From Bacillus sp. V5-8f (GTDB taxonomy: Bacteria > Bacillota > Bacilli > Bacillales > DSM-1321), in assembly GCF_002863565.1 (NCBI RefSeq), contig NZ_PGUW01000021.1:20257-84256 (forward strand): a stretch of DNA of 64,000 nt, written 5' to 3'. A model generated the notes under the pieces. It had not been told where the DNA came from and did no database searches. It worked only from the letters and a program-made list of their open reading frames with translations. A program made the position numbers and the translations under genes. Below are positions 35,419-44,867 of this stretch, piece after piece. Within the stretch, counting starts at the first letter, position 1. Every line of letters starts with the position of its first letter.

Positions 35419-37581
35419 ATGAGAGTACTCGTTACTGGAGGCTATGGGTTTATTGGCTCATTTGTAGCAGAACGTTTTTACAAAGAAGGCCATGATGTAT
35501 TCATTATAGATAATTTAGCCACAGGGAAAAAAGAAAACATCACCTTTAAACATAAGGGATATATTTTAGACGTTGAAGATTCAAATTGTGAGGAGATATT
35601 TCGAGCCAGTAGATTCGATATTGTTGTACATTTGGCTGCAGATAGCCCGACTGTTCATTCGATTGATACTCGCCGTGAAGTTTTGGGACTTACCAACATT
35701 CTATCTTTATCAAAAAAATATATGGTTAAACAAGTAGTCTATGCCTCTTCTGCAGAGGTATATGGTCCCGTTAACGAAACACTCTTAAGCGAAGAATCCC
35801 ACTGTGACCCCGTTACACCTATAGGAATGAACAAATGGTTTGGAGAATTATACATTAGCAAATGGAGTGAACTAAACGGATTTCCTGTATTAGTTTATCG
35901 TATGTCTGATGTTTATGGTCCAAAGCAAGGTGTAACAAGTGAGGGTATGATCGCAAAATTCATTAAATCCTCTTTAAATAACAGTGAGCTTATAGTCGCT
36001 GGTAATGGTGAGCAAACTGGTGATTATATTTTCGTAGAAGATGTGGCGGATGCTATCTATAAAGGAGTAATCCATAATCATTCGGGGGTTTATAATCTCT
36101 CTTCCAATCAAGACATTAGTATGAATGAGTTGAACAAAACGTTACAACCAACTTGTTCAGTACCGGGTATTACATATGCTCAAAAAGAAAATGGCAATCC
36201 TGTACACTCATCTCTGGATAACTCAAAGCTTCAGAAAGATTTTGATTGGTTTCCTCCAACTAGCCTAAAAGAAGGATTAGAGAAGACTTATGATTGGTAT
36301 TGGATAACCGCACAAGCTGCAAGTACTTTACCTAATGAACACAAAGAAAGTAAGCTAGCTTCTATGTTAACAAAATTATTTTCAAAAGTTGAAATTGTTG
36401 CCTTATTTGCATTCATGTTTACGCTAAGTGCTCTTTTTCAACAAAAAATAGAAGTGCTAGATTTTAAGCTGCTATTCATTGTTTTAGGAACAGTTCTATT
36501 GGGAAGGGAACGTTCAATTCCGACAATTGGCATAGGTGTTCTCTGGTATATCGTCGAGAATCTAATGCAGGGCAGAGAAATCGTTTCATTACTTTACCAC
36601 AATAATACAATTGCTGTAATTGCTGTTTATATTTTTGTTGGATTGACTTTAAGCTACGTGATTGACAAAAAGAATCAAGTGATTAAACAGGCTAAAAAGG
36701 ATTTAGACGCATCTGAAGAGCGTTATCAATTCATGTACTCCGTTTATGAAGATGTGAGAACTGTAAAAGAAGAGCTTCAACATCAAGTACTTTACACGGA
36801 AAACAGTGTGGGAGTAATTTCGGACATCGTAAAAAGACTTGACAGTATGGAACCTGAAGATATTTTTGTTTCGGCTGTTGGTGTTATTGAAGAAGTAATG
36901 AAAACGGAAGAAGTGGCGATTTATTCTGTTAATGATGAGCAAAGCTTTTTAAGGCTGGTTGCTAAATCCAAACATCCAAATGCCTATATCCCAAGCTTCA
37001 TTGATGCCGAAGCCGAAAGTGAATTTTATGATCTTCTCAGCTCAAAGAAATTATTTATCAATAGCACGTTCAATGAAAATCTTCCGCTAATGATGGCACC
37101 AGTGATGGACGGAGAAAAGGTTTCAGCTGTGATTTGTTTATATCAGGCTGATTTTGAAAACTTAACATTGCAATATCAAAATCTATTCACTACGGTTGTC
37201 GGACTGATAAGTTCTGCTTTGTCTCGGGCTGATGAGTATGTATTTGCAACAAACAGTGAAAGGTATGTGGAAGGAACGAATGTCCTAAATGCTGAGTTTC
37301 TAGACAGGATCCTTAAAGTGAAGCAGCAAGCAAAAGAAACATTAAATATGGATTATACGCTATTAAATATTAAGTTCAGTATCCATAATTTCAGCGATAC
37401 TATTAACAATTTGCAACGTTCGCTGAGAAAAACAGATTATATTGGATTAAATGAAAACAATGAATTGGTTATTCTTTTATCCAATACAAATGAGGACAAT
37501 GCTGAGGTCGTTAAAAACAGGTTGAGCCGAAATAACATTTTCATTCTTGAGCAAACTAATTCAAATGCTGTTCTTGCGTAA
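35419..37581 (+). CDS. pelD: PelD-like c-di-GMP receptor with N-terminal SDR domain
   Basis: 720 residues in one frame. Residues 1-310 are an epimerase-type SDR with intact TGGYGFIGS, but the catalytic Tyr of the P-Y-G-x-x-K motif is replaced: TPIGMNKW has Ile135, with Lys139 kept. Then come TM helices (about 320-425), a coiled coil, a GAF domain (about 465-600) and a degenerate GGDEF domain whose active site reads NENNE, with the I-site RKTD (R670-D673) five residues before it. PelD binds c-di-GMP through such an RxxD site and activates Pel synthesis. ATG 35419 has GGAGGG 5 bases upstream. It is the first gene of the operon. Confidence 0.88.
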   Translation: MRVLVTGGYGFIGSFVAERFYKEGHDVFIIDNLATGKKENITFKHKGYILDVEDSNCEEIFRASRFDIVVHLAADSPTVHSIDTRREVLGLTNILSLSKKYMVKQVVYASSAEVYGPVNETLLSEESHCDPVTPIGMNKWFGELYISKWSELNGFPVLVYRMSDVYGPKQGVTSEGMIAKFIKSSLNNSELIVAGNGEQTGDYIFVEDVADAIYKGVIHNHSGVYNLSSNQDISMNELNKTLQPTCSVPGITYAQKENGNPVHSSLDNSKLQKDFDWFPPTSLKEGLEKTYDWYWITAQAASTLPNEHKESKLASMLTKLFSKVEIVALFAFMFTLSALFQQKIEVLDFKLLFIVLGTVLLGRERSIPTIGIGVLWYIVENLMQGREIVSLLYHNNTIAVIAVYIFVGLTLSYVIDKKNQVIKQAKKDLDASEERYQFMYSVYEDVRTVKEELQHQVLYTENSVGVISDIVKRLDSMEPEDIFVSAVGVIEEVMKTEEVAIYSVNDEQSFLRLVAKSKHPNAYIPSFIDAEAESEFYDLLSSKKLFINSTFNENLPLMMAPVMDGEKVSAVICLYQADFENLTLQYQNLFTTVVGLISSALSRADEYVFATNSERYVEGTNVLNAEFLDRILKVKQQAKETLNMDYTLLNIKFSIHNFSDTINNLQRSLRKTDYIGLNENNELVILLSNTNEDNAEVVKNRLSRNNIFILEQTNSNAVLA

Positions 37582-37624
37582 TATACCCAACTCAACTTTC
37601 TTTAAACTTTTTTTACAAGAATAA

Positions 37625-38521
37625 ATGGGATGTGAATTTATGGCATTCGTGCTTTCAATCTATTATATAGCTTGTTTAATTAGCTTATTCTATTTCTACA
37701 AAAAGGATAGAAAAAGCTTCCTTATTATATTTCTCATTATTTTATGCTTGCCGATCTTAGGGCTGCCATTAGTGATATACCTATTTTCTGAAAGAACAAT
37801 ACCAGGAAAGAAATCTGCAAAAACAACTAACGATCAACATTTAACAGCTGAGTTTATAGCTTCACAATCAATGATTAGACAGATCGACATTGATAAAGAA
37901 TTGAACACTATCCCGATTACGGATGCGTTCCTGCTAAACGAAAATAACGTAAAAAGGTCCTTATTGAAACAGAGTCTGAACGATAACACGATTCAAAACT
38001 TAGATATTTTAAAACTGGCATTAGAAAACGAGGATTCTGAAACAGCACATTACGCTGCGAGTGCAATGTTAGAAATCAAAAGAAAGACGCTTAGCTCTCT
38101 TCAGGAATTCTCAGAACAGGTGAAGAACTCTCCTGACGATTTCTCTTTGTTAGCTTCTTATGCAGATGCTCTTAAGCAAAGTATTGAAATTGGCGTCCTG
38201 GACTCTAGTATGAAAAAAAAATATATGCATGTTTATTCAGATCTATTAGGAAAAATTTTATCAAACCACTCTACTGCTAAAGAATATTTCATAGATAAAA
38301 TCAATTATGATTTGCAGCTCAAACAGTACTCGAAAGCTAAACAATATTGTGAAATCTTTATAGAAAAACATTCGTTTGAAGAAATGCCATTTCTATTATT
38401 TTTAAAATATTACTTTCAGATTGGCGATTCGGAATCGTTTCAAAAGATGCTAAACAAGTTAAAAAAATCCCCGGTACGTCTTTCTTCTACGGGCTTAGAG
38501 ATGGTTCGCTTTTGGTTATAA
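37625..38521 (+). CDS. pelE: PelE-like membrane-anchored TPR protein
   Basis: 298 residues. Two TM helices lie at about 8-27 and 34-55 (FLIIFLIILCLPILGLPLVI), followed by a soluble helical domain with TPR-like pairs (ALENEDSETAHYAASAMLEI, SKAKQYCEIFIEKHSFEEMP). In Pel systems PelE interacts with PelD and PelA-type proteins and is needed for polymer synthesis. It lies 43 bp after pelD. The ribosome site is weak; MAFVLSIYY (ATG 37640) is a possible later start. Identification rests on topology, order and the family pattern, since PelE varies strongly in sequence. Confidence 0.75.
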   Translation: MGCEFMAFVLSIYYIACLISLFYFYKKDRKSFLIIFLIILCLPILGLPLVIYLFSERTIPGKKSAKTTNDQHLTAEFIASQSMIRQIDIDKELNTIPITDAFLLNENNVKRSLLKQSLNDNTIQNLDILKLALENEDSETAHYAASAMLEIKRKTLSSLQEFSEQVKNSPDDFSLLASYADALKQSIEIGVLDSSMKKKYMHVYSDLLGKILSNHSTAKEYFIDKINYDLQLKQYSKAKQYCEIFIEKHSFEEMPFLLFLKYYFQIGDSESFQKMLNKLKKSPVRLSSTGLEMVRFWL

Positions 38522-38584
38522 TACTATCTTCTATTTCTAAGCTCACAGATAAAAACTTAAACAACAGAGATAAGAGGTAAAACT

Positions 38585-40036
38585 ATGAGAATATGTTTGG
38601 TTGCGGAAGGGTCGTATCCATCTGTAACTGGTGGCGTTTCTAGTTGGATACAATCATTAATTACGAATATGCCTGAACATGAATTTATCATCTATGCTAT
38701 AGGTGCCAATCAAGAGGAACGAGGAAATTTCAAATACAAATTACCCCCCAATGTAGTTCATGTCCATGAAGTGTTTTTAGATGCTTACCAAAGCGAGGAA
38801 GCTAATTGGGGCAAAAACTATCGTCTAACAGCCTCCGAGAAAGTTGCCATACAAAACCTGCTTGATAACAATAATCCGAATTGGGATGATATTTTCTCTT
38901 TATTTTCAGGCGATAAACTGGATTCGGTATCAAATTTCCTTACCAGTAAAGACTTCTTGGATTGCATTAAACAGGTTTGCGAAGAATACCATACCCAAAT
39001 TCCTTTTAATGAATTCTTTTGGACAGTACGATCCATGCTATTGCCATTATTCCTTTTAATGAGAGAAGAAATTCCCGAAGCCGATGTCTATCACAGTGTC
39101 TCTACTGGTTACGCTGGAGTAATTGCAAGCTTCGGGAAATGGAAATATAACAAGCCTTTACTGTTAACAGAGCATGGGATTTATACGAGGGAACGCGAAG
39201 AGGAAATTATTAAGTCGGACTGGGTTAAAGGCCATTTTAAAAATCTATGGACGGAATACTTTTATAAGCTTTCTCATTGTACGTATCACTTCTCTGATCA
39301 AGTAATAAGCCTGTTTAATAAGAATAAGGAAATACAGGTGGAGATTGGCTGTGCTGAAGAAAAGATCACCATCATCCCTAATGGAATAAATCCTAGTGAT
39401 TTTGAAAATCTAGCTCCCAAGGTTGAAGAAGATCAAGAGTTTATTAATATCGGTGCCATTGTACGGATTGTGCCGATTAAAGATATCGTTACAATGCTTC
39501 AAAGCTTTGCGATTGTTAAACAGGAAGTTAAAAATGCACGGTTTTTTATCTTCGGGCCGACAGAAGAGGACCCGGAATATTATGAGGAATGCGTTCAATT
39601 GGTTGAGTCCCTTGGTATAAACGATGTGATATTTACAGGTGCAGTAAACATTAAAGAGTACGTAGGAAAAATGGATTTACTCGTGCTGTCAAGTATCAGT
39701 GAAGGCCAGCCTCTAGCTGTCTTAGAGGGCTTGGCTAGTAAAAAACCATTTGTTTGTACAGATGTAGGAAGCTGCAGTGAATTATTATATGGCCGAAATG
39801 ATGGAATCGGGAATGCTGGTATTATTGTTCCGGTCATGAATTATGTGCAAATGGCTAAAGCCATTGTAACAATTAGCAAGGATGAAACTTTAAGGAATGA
39901 AATGGGAATGAATGGTTTCGAACGAGTTTCTCGCTTCTACTCCAGGGACCATTTTATAAATAGTTATAAGGAAATATACCAAAAAGTTGAGGGATCTTAT
40001 GGCCGGGATTGGGTTTCAATTAAAGAAAATCGTTAG
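38585..40036 (+). CDS. pelF: Pel glycosyltransferase PelF (GT4)
   Basis: 483 residues starting MRICLVAEGSYPSVTGGVSS, a signature start of PelF. The GT-B fold shows HGIYTREREEEI, IPNGINPSDF and the donor-site EGQPLAVLEGLASKKPFVCT, with the E-x7-E motif of GT4. PelF polymerises UDP-sugars in the cytoplasm and works with PelD, PelE and PelG. AAGAGG lies upstream of the ATG. Its end overlaps the pelG start by 38 bp. Confidence 0.93.
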   Translation: MRICLVAEGSYPSVTGGVSSWIQSLITNMPEHEFIIYAIGANQEERGNFKYKLPPNVVHVHEVFLDAYQSEEANWGKNYRLTASEKVAIQNLLDNNNPNWDDIFSLFSGDKLDSVSNFLTSKDFLDCIKQVCEEYHTQIPFNEFFWTVRSMLLPLFLLMREEIPEADVYHSVSTGYAGVIASFGKWKYNKPLLLTEHGIYTREREEEIIKSDWVKGHFKNLWTEYFYKLSHCTYHFSDQVISLFNKNKEIQVEIGCAEEKITIIPNGINPSDFENLAPKVEEDQEFINIGAIVRIVPIKDIVTMLQSFAIVKQEVKNARFFIFGPTEEDPEYYEECVQLVESLGINDVIFTGAVNIKEYVGKMDLLVLSSISEGQPLAVLEGLASKKPFVCTDVGSCSELLYGRNDGIGNAGIIVPVMNYVQMAKAIVTISKDETLRNEMGMNGFERVSRFYSRDHFINSYKEIYQKVEGSYGRDWVSIKENR

Positions 40037-41438
40037 AGAAAACAGTTTCCTGAGCAGAGTAAAGGCATACGCGTTTTCTTCAATTGTTATAGTAGGGCCT
40101 ATGGCTTTATGCATTTTTATCATCGCCAGTGCACAGTTTTTTCTGACCATGCTTGGTACACCTCAACAAGAGAAAGAGCTTTTTCTTGCTGGTACTGAGT
40201 ATTCATTTATTTTTTCTCAATTGTTAACAGGATTTTTCACAATGTTTCTTTCGAGATATTTAGCGGACCAGATCTATTCTAAGAATGAGAACTTTGTTCT
40301 TTCTTCTTTATTTGGAATGATCGCAATATGCATGTTCATAGCGGTTATATGTGGCCTGGTTTTCTATATTCCATCACCACTATCCTGGGAATTTAAGTTG
40401 GTTTCCTATTTGTTCTTTATTGAACTAATCATTATCTGGCTGCAGTCTGTTTATATTTCGGCACTTCAGGAATATAAGAAGATTATTCTAGGGTTCCTTT
40501 TAGGTACCACAATATCCTTTACTGCTTTTTTTATTAGTTTCAAGATTCTAGGATTCCATTCCGCTATTGCAAGCTTCATTTGTATGGATATAGGTTTTTT
40601 CGTCATTTTGTTATCGTTTTTTAGAGAAATAAAAAAGTTATTCCCGGTGAATAACAAACAATATTTCAATTTTCTACATTATGTAGATAAGTACCCATCT
40701 TTATTATTTATTGGTTTCTTCTATATGGTTGGTTTATATGGCCACAGTTTAATTATCTGGTTCGCAAATGCCCAACAGGGAGCCCTGGAGAAGCTGATAG
40801 GCAAAACGTTTATAACAGCTCCCGTGTATGATGTACCGGTGTTTTACGCCTATTTATCAATTCTGCCGGCCATGGTCATGTTTGTAGTCTCTACAGAAAC
40901 GAATTTCTATGAAAAATATAAAACCTACTATTCCAGGATTTTAGGAGCGTTCTCTTATAATGAAATCAATGCTGCAAAGAGAGACATGTTCAAGGTCTTG
41001 CAACGTGAACTTACGGTAATTATGGAATTCCAGGTTGTGTTCTCTTTAGCAGCGTTGGTGTTAGGAATCAATCTTCTGCCTGAAATCGGATTAAAAAGTG
41101 AACAAATTAACACATTCATTCTGATTACAATTGGCAATACCTTTTTTATTCTGATGTTCATCATGATGCTCTTACTGCTTTATTTTGATGATAGAAAAGG
41201 CTCTTTATCCGTTATTTCCATATACACAGGAAGTAATTTATTACTCACTTATCTTTTTGTAAATACAGACCAACTTGGAATGTCTTGTCTGATTTCTGCT
41301 TTTATTGGCTTTTCAGTCGCAATTGCACGACTGTCCCATTATATGAAAAATCTAGATTATTATACTTTTTGTTCTCAGCCGCTCGTTGTAAAACAACGTA
41401 AATCGTTATTCCAACGATTCATTAAAAGAGTAAATTAA
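39999..41438 (+). CDS. pelG: Pel polysaccharide membrane transporter PelG
   Basis: 479 residues starting MAGIGFQLKKIVRENSFLSR, the usual PelG N terminus, with about 12 TM helices of the MATE/MOP-like type. PelG forms the inner-membrane channel that moves the growing Pel chain, together with PelD and PelE. ATG 39999 is preferred over a TTG at 39987 because GAGGG lies 6 bases upstream and it fits the family start. Overlapping pelF suggests translational coupling. Confidence 0.93.
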   Translation: MAGIGFQLKKIVRENSFLSRVKAYAFSSIVIVGPMALCIFIIASAQFFLTMLGTPQQEKELFLAGTEYSFIFSQLLTGFFTMFLSRYLADQIYSKNENFVLSSLFGMIAICMFIAVICGLVFYIPSPLSWEFKLVSYLFFIELIIIWLQSVYISALQEYKKIILGFLLGTTISFTAFFISFKILGFHSAIASFICMDIGFFVILLSFFREIKKLFPVNNKQYFNFLHYVDKYPSLLFIGFFYMVGLYGHSLIIWFANAQQGALEKLIGKTFITAPVYDVPVFYAYLSILPAMVMFVVSTETNFYEKYKTYYSRILGAFSYNEINAAKRDMFKVLQRELTVIMEFQVVFSLAALVLGINLLPEIGLKSEQINTFILITIGNTFFILMFIMMLLLLYFDDRKGSLSVISIYTGSNLLLTYLFVNTDQLGMSCLISAFIGFSVAIARLSHYMKNLDYYTFCSQPLVVKQRKSLFQRFIKRVN

Positions 41439-41476
41439 TAACGGGCACAAAATTAAACATTAAGAGTGGTGTAATT

Positions 41477-42883
41477 ATGAGCATAAGGCTAATCCCAAGC
41501 ATCCTTGTATTCTTTTTGCTATTAAATTTATGCCCTTTAGCTGCTAACAATGAAGAATTAGTCACTACTCAACCCAATAAGATGGATAAAGCATTAGTCA
41601 ATCCGTATACAGGGTTTGCTCCAAGTGCGGATGGCGGCCCTTATAACCTGCCTCATAGCTTGGTCTATGCGAATATCACTTGGAGAGAACTAGAACCCCA
41701 AAAGGGAGTCTATAATTTCACTAGTATAGAAAAGAAATACAGATTAGAAGATTGGTCAAAAGAAAATGTAAAAATTATTATTAGAATCGTATTGGATTAT
41801 CCCGGCACAGCCAGCCATATAGACATTCCAGACTGGCTCTATAAAGAGATTCACGGTGATGGCACTCATTATACAACTGAGTGGGGAAAGGGTTTCAGCC
41901 CGGATTACAATAACCCTCAACTTATTTCCAATCACAAAAGCTTAATCAAGAATTTAGGCGAACGTTATAACGGTGACGAACGAATTGCTTTTATTGAGCT
42001 GGGCAGCATTGGACATTGGGGTGAATGGCATACGATCCAGGATGAAAGCTTGACTATCCCTTTTCCAAAGCTAAAAGTGACGAATCAATATGTGATGCCG
42101 TATGTTCATTACTTCCCAAACAAAATGCTGCTGATGAGAAGGCCCTATCCTTTAGCAAATAAATATCATATGGGTCTCTTTAACGATATGTTTGGAAATG
42201 AAGAGCATACCATTAAGAGCTTTAAAAATTGGATAGATAGAGGATACAACCTTTGGTTAACGGGTGAACGGCACCCACCAATGAAAGACTATTGGAAGCA
42301 CGCCTCTTCAGGTGGTGAATTTGATCCAAACCAAGCTTGGGATAAGCTGTTTAGCAGGCCACAGTTTACAGAAGTAATCAGCCAGGCTAAAGAAACCCAT
42401 GTTAGCTGGCTGGGGCCAAACGTACCAATTGAGCCATTGGATGAAAAGGAAGCTCAGAAAAACGTAGAGACCTTTCTGCAAACCATTGGATACCAGCTTC
42501 GAATTGCAAAAGAAATTCATCGTAAAGAATTGACGGCTGGGGAACACCTCACTATGGCCATGGAATGGAAAAATGATGGGGTTGCTCCCTTTTACTTTCC
42601 ATGGCCAATAGAAATTAGTCTGCTTGACCTTAACGGCCGTGCAGTAGCCAAACAAAAAACAAGCATGGATATCCGAAAATTGATTCCTGGATCATACCAG
42701 GTGTTTGAAAGATTGCAGATACCAAATAATATACCAAGTGGCGAATATAAAGTTGCCGTTGCAATCCTAAATCCAGAAACCAACACACCCGCTATAAGGC
42801 TAAAAATGGCCGGGATGCAAGAAGATGGGCGTTATGCTTTAGGCCCTGTTATTGTTAAAAATCCTAACGAACGCGTCAAGTGA
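41477..42883 (+). CDS. Secreted DUF4832 glycoside-hydrolase-like protein
   Basis: 468 residues with a signal peptide (LIPSILVFFLLLNLCPLAAN). Residues about 35-330 look like a TIM-barrel glycosidase: NPYTGFAPSADGG, YANITWRELEPQKGVYNF, and IAFIELGSIGHWGEWH, typical of DUF4832/GH42-like proteins. The C-terminal 120 residues form a beta-sandwich (NDGVAPFYFPWPIEISLLDL). Acidic residues in the ELGSIGHWGEW segment could be catalytic. It lies 38 bp after pelG in the same direction, so it is probably part of the Pel operon and acts on the exported polymer. The activity is unknown. Confidence 0.75.
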   Translation: MSIRLIPSILVFFLLLNLCPLAANNEELVTTQPNKMDKALVNPYTGFAPSADGGPYNLPHSLVYANITWRELEPQKGVYNFTSIEKKYRLEDWSKENVKIIIRIVLDYPGTASHIDIPDWLYKEIHGDGTHYTTEWGKGFSPDYNNPQLISNHKSLIKNLGERYNGDERIAFIELGSIGHWGEWHTIQDESLTIPFPKLKVTNQYVMPYVHYFPNKMLLMRRPYPLANKYHMGLFNDMFGNEEHTIKSFKNWIDRGYNLWLTGERHPPMKDYWKHASSGGEFDPNQAWDKLFSRPQFTEVISQAKETHVSWLGPNVPIEPLDEKEAQKNVETFLQTIGYQLRIAKEIHRKELTAGEHLTMAMEWKNDGVAPFYFPWPIEISLLDLNGRAVAKQKTSMDIRKLIPGSYQVFERLQIPNNIPSGEYKVAVAILNPETNTPAIRLKMAGMQEDGRYALGPVIVKNPNERVK

Positions 42884-42899
42884 GACGCTGAGGTGTTAC

Positions 42900-44729
42900 A
42901 TGAAGAACGAACATATTATTAATAAAAATATGATTTATATTTCCATATTTGTTTTATTATTTGGATTGGCCATTTTGTTATCACGTTCTAATATTATATT
43001 AAAGCTCCACACAGACGTTAAACAAGACGATCGAGTTGTGGATGAAAAATCAGCGCTTTCTGAACAAGAAGAACAAAACTTTAAGAATGACCGCTATTTA
43101 GTCATCTATGATCCGAACGAAAAAGGCAGCGAAAAATTAAAATCAAATATAGCGCAAACGCTGAAGTATATGAAAAAAAATACTGAAGCAACAACTATCA
43201 AAGACATTCCATCTAATCTGGATGATTATAAATCTATTATATTTGCGGTTGCACAAATTAACGGGATTCAGGACATGTCTTTGTTTCAGAAGTATGTTTA
43301 TGATGGAGGAGGTATCTTCTTTGCAATTCGTCCAGAGATAGGGAATTCCTTATTTTCAATCTATCGAAACCTGGGAATCAACGAATTAGGAAACTTTACA
43401 ACTACAGAAGGTATTCATTTAACTTCCGATATCTTAATCAATAACAAAGGCCTTTCTATTCCTAAAGAAGCATTCCTATTAAATTCATCCTTATCCTTGA
43501 AATTAGACGAGGCAGTTTCTGTTCATATGAAGTCTGAAAAAGGTCTGCCTCTTTTATGGGATACGAATTACGGAAAAGGTAAATTTATGGTCTTTAATGG
43601 TACATTTTTATCTTCAAAGGATAATAGAGGTATCATTTCGGGTGCACTAAGTTATTTACAGGAAGATTATATTTATCCAATTATGAATTCCAAACTGGTA
43701 TATATCGATGATTTTCCTGCTCCACTACCACCTGGAACGAACAAATTAATTTTTAGGGATTATGGAATCGATACTCGGACCTTTTATCAGACAGTTTGGT
43801 GGAAAGATATGCAGGAAATAGCCGACAGCAACGATATTAAGTATACCGGTGTGTTAATAGAGACCTATAACAATTGGGTTAAACCATCATTCGTAGATCG
43901 AAGCGGTATTGACAAAGACAGTATGGTCATGTTTGGACGTGAGCTATTAAAAATGGGTGGAGAGATTGGAATTCATGGATATAACCATCAATCGTTGACA
44001 CTTGATCAGCATATTTCCGATAAATATTCATATATGAGCTGGAAAAGTGAAAAGAACATAGTGGAGGCTTTAAATGAAGCAGAGTATTTTCTCAACATGA
44101 CTTTACCAGGTTATGTTCCTAAAACTTATGTTCCACCTTCTAATGTATTAAGTGAACAAGGGAAAGCAGCTATACAAAAAGCATTGCCATCGATAAAAAT
44201 CATTTCATCCCTATATATTGAAGATCCAACAGAAAGCGCCTATGTTCAGGAATTTGAAAAAAAAGGAAAGTTTATTGAAATGCCACGTTTGACGTCAGGT
44301 TACGAGGATAGCAATGAAAATAAATGGTTACTTAGCAATGGTATTACATCTCTAGGTATGTTTTCTCACTTTATCCATCCTGATGACATCCTGGATGAAA
44401 ATAGAGGGAATTCCAAGTCGTGGAACGAGCTTTCCACAGAATTCTCGCATATTATGAAAGATACAAAGAATAGGTACCCATGGCTCCAAAGCAAAGTGGC
44501 TGCTAGGGCCGGAACTGACTTAGAGCACTATTTAAAAACTAAAATTTATATCCAACAAGATAACGATAAGATCGATGTTTTTGTAAATGATTTTGTTCCC
44601 CCTCTGTATTTTGTGTTGCGATCTTCAAAAGAGATTAGCTCAATTGATGGTGGTAAAATCACAAAAATGGACTCAGACCACGTTCTAATCAAGGCGGAAC
44701 GAGAACATGTAACAATTGGATTCAAATAG
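42900..44729 (+). CDS. pelA: PelA-type polysaccharide deacetylase (DUF2194-like), membrane-anchored
   Basis: 609 residues: one N-terminal TM anchor (MIYISIFVLLFGLAILLSRS), a Rossmann-like domain about 60-250 (LVIYDPNEKGSEKL, VYDGGGIFFAIRPE), then a CE4-type deacetylase with the catalytic Asp pair in VYIDDFPAP (D270-D271) and the H-x3-H metal site in IGIHGYNHQS (H359, H363). In P. aeruginosa PelA joins a hydrolase and a deacetylase; Gram-positive Pel loci carry the deacetylase alone, as here. It removes acetyl groups from GalNAc to make Pel cationic. ATG 42900 has GAGGTG 6 bases upstream. Last gene of the operon. Confidence 0.85.
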   Translation: MKNEHIINKNMIYISIFVLLFGLAILLSRSNIILKLHTDVKQDDRVVDEKSALSEQEEQNFKNDRYLVIYDPNEKGSEKLKSNIAQTLKYMKKNTEATTIKDIPSNLDDYKSIIFAVAQINGIQDMSLFQKYVYDGGGIFFAIRPEIGNSLFSIYRNLGINELGNFTTTEGIHLTSDILINNKGLSIPKEAFLLNSSLSLKLDEAVSVHMKSEKGLPLLWDTNYGKGKFMVFNGTFLSSKDNRGIISGALSYLQEDYIYPIMNSKLVYIDDFPAPLPPGTNKLIFRDYGIDTRTFYQTVWWKDMQEIADSNDIKYTGVLIETYNNWVKPSFVDRSGIDKDSMVMFGRELLKMGGEIGIHGYNHQSLTLDQHISDKYSYMSWKSEKNIVEALNEAEYFLNMTLPGYVPKTYVPPSNVLSEQGKAAIQKALPSIKIISSLYIEDPTESAYVQEFEKKGKFIEMPRLTSGYEDSNENKWLLSNGITSLGMFSHFIHPDDILDENRGNSKSWNELSTEFSHIMKDTKNRYPWLQSKVAARAGTDLEHYLKTKIYIQQDNDKIDVFVNDFVPPLYFVLRSSKEISSIDGGKITKMDSDHVLIKAEREHVTIGFK

Positions 44730-44757
44730 TTTTTAAAAAAATGAGGTTGACTAAAAC

Positions 44758-44847
44758 AAAAGGGTCAGATCCCACCAGAATATAATGTATTGATAGAGTT
44801 ACTCTCTATGTTATACACAATATTACCAGTGAGGTCTGACCCTTTTA
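44758..44847. repeat. 90-bp AAAGGGTC-ended repeat, copy 2, probable bidirectional terminator
   Basis: The left end AAAAGGGTCAGATCCCACCAG and right end CCAGTGAGGTCTGACCCTTTT are largely complementary. It fills the gap between the convergent pelA-type and GH114 genes, so the transcript hairpin could terminate both. It shares ends with 34985-35077. Confidence 0.7.
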
Positions 44848-44867
44848 AGTCATCCATTTAATGCTTG

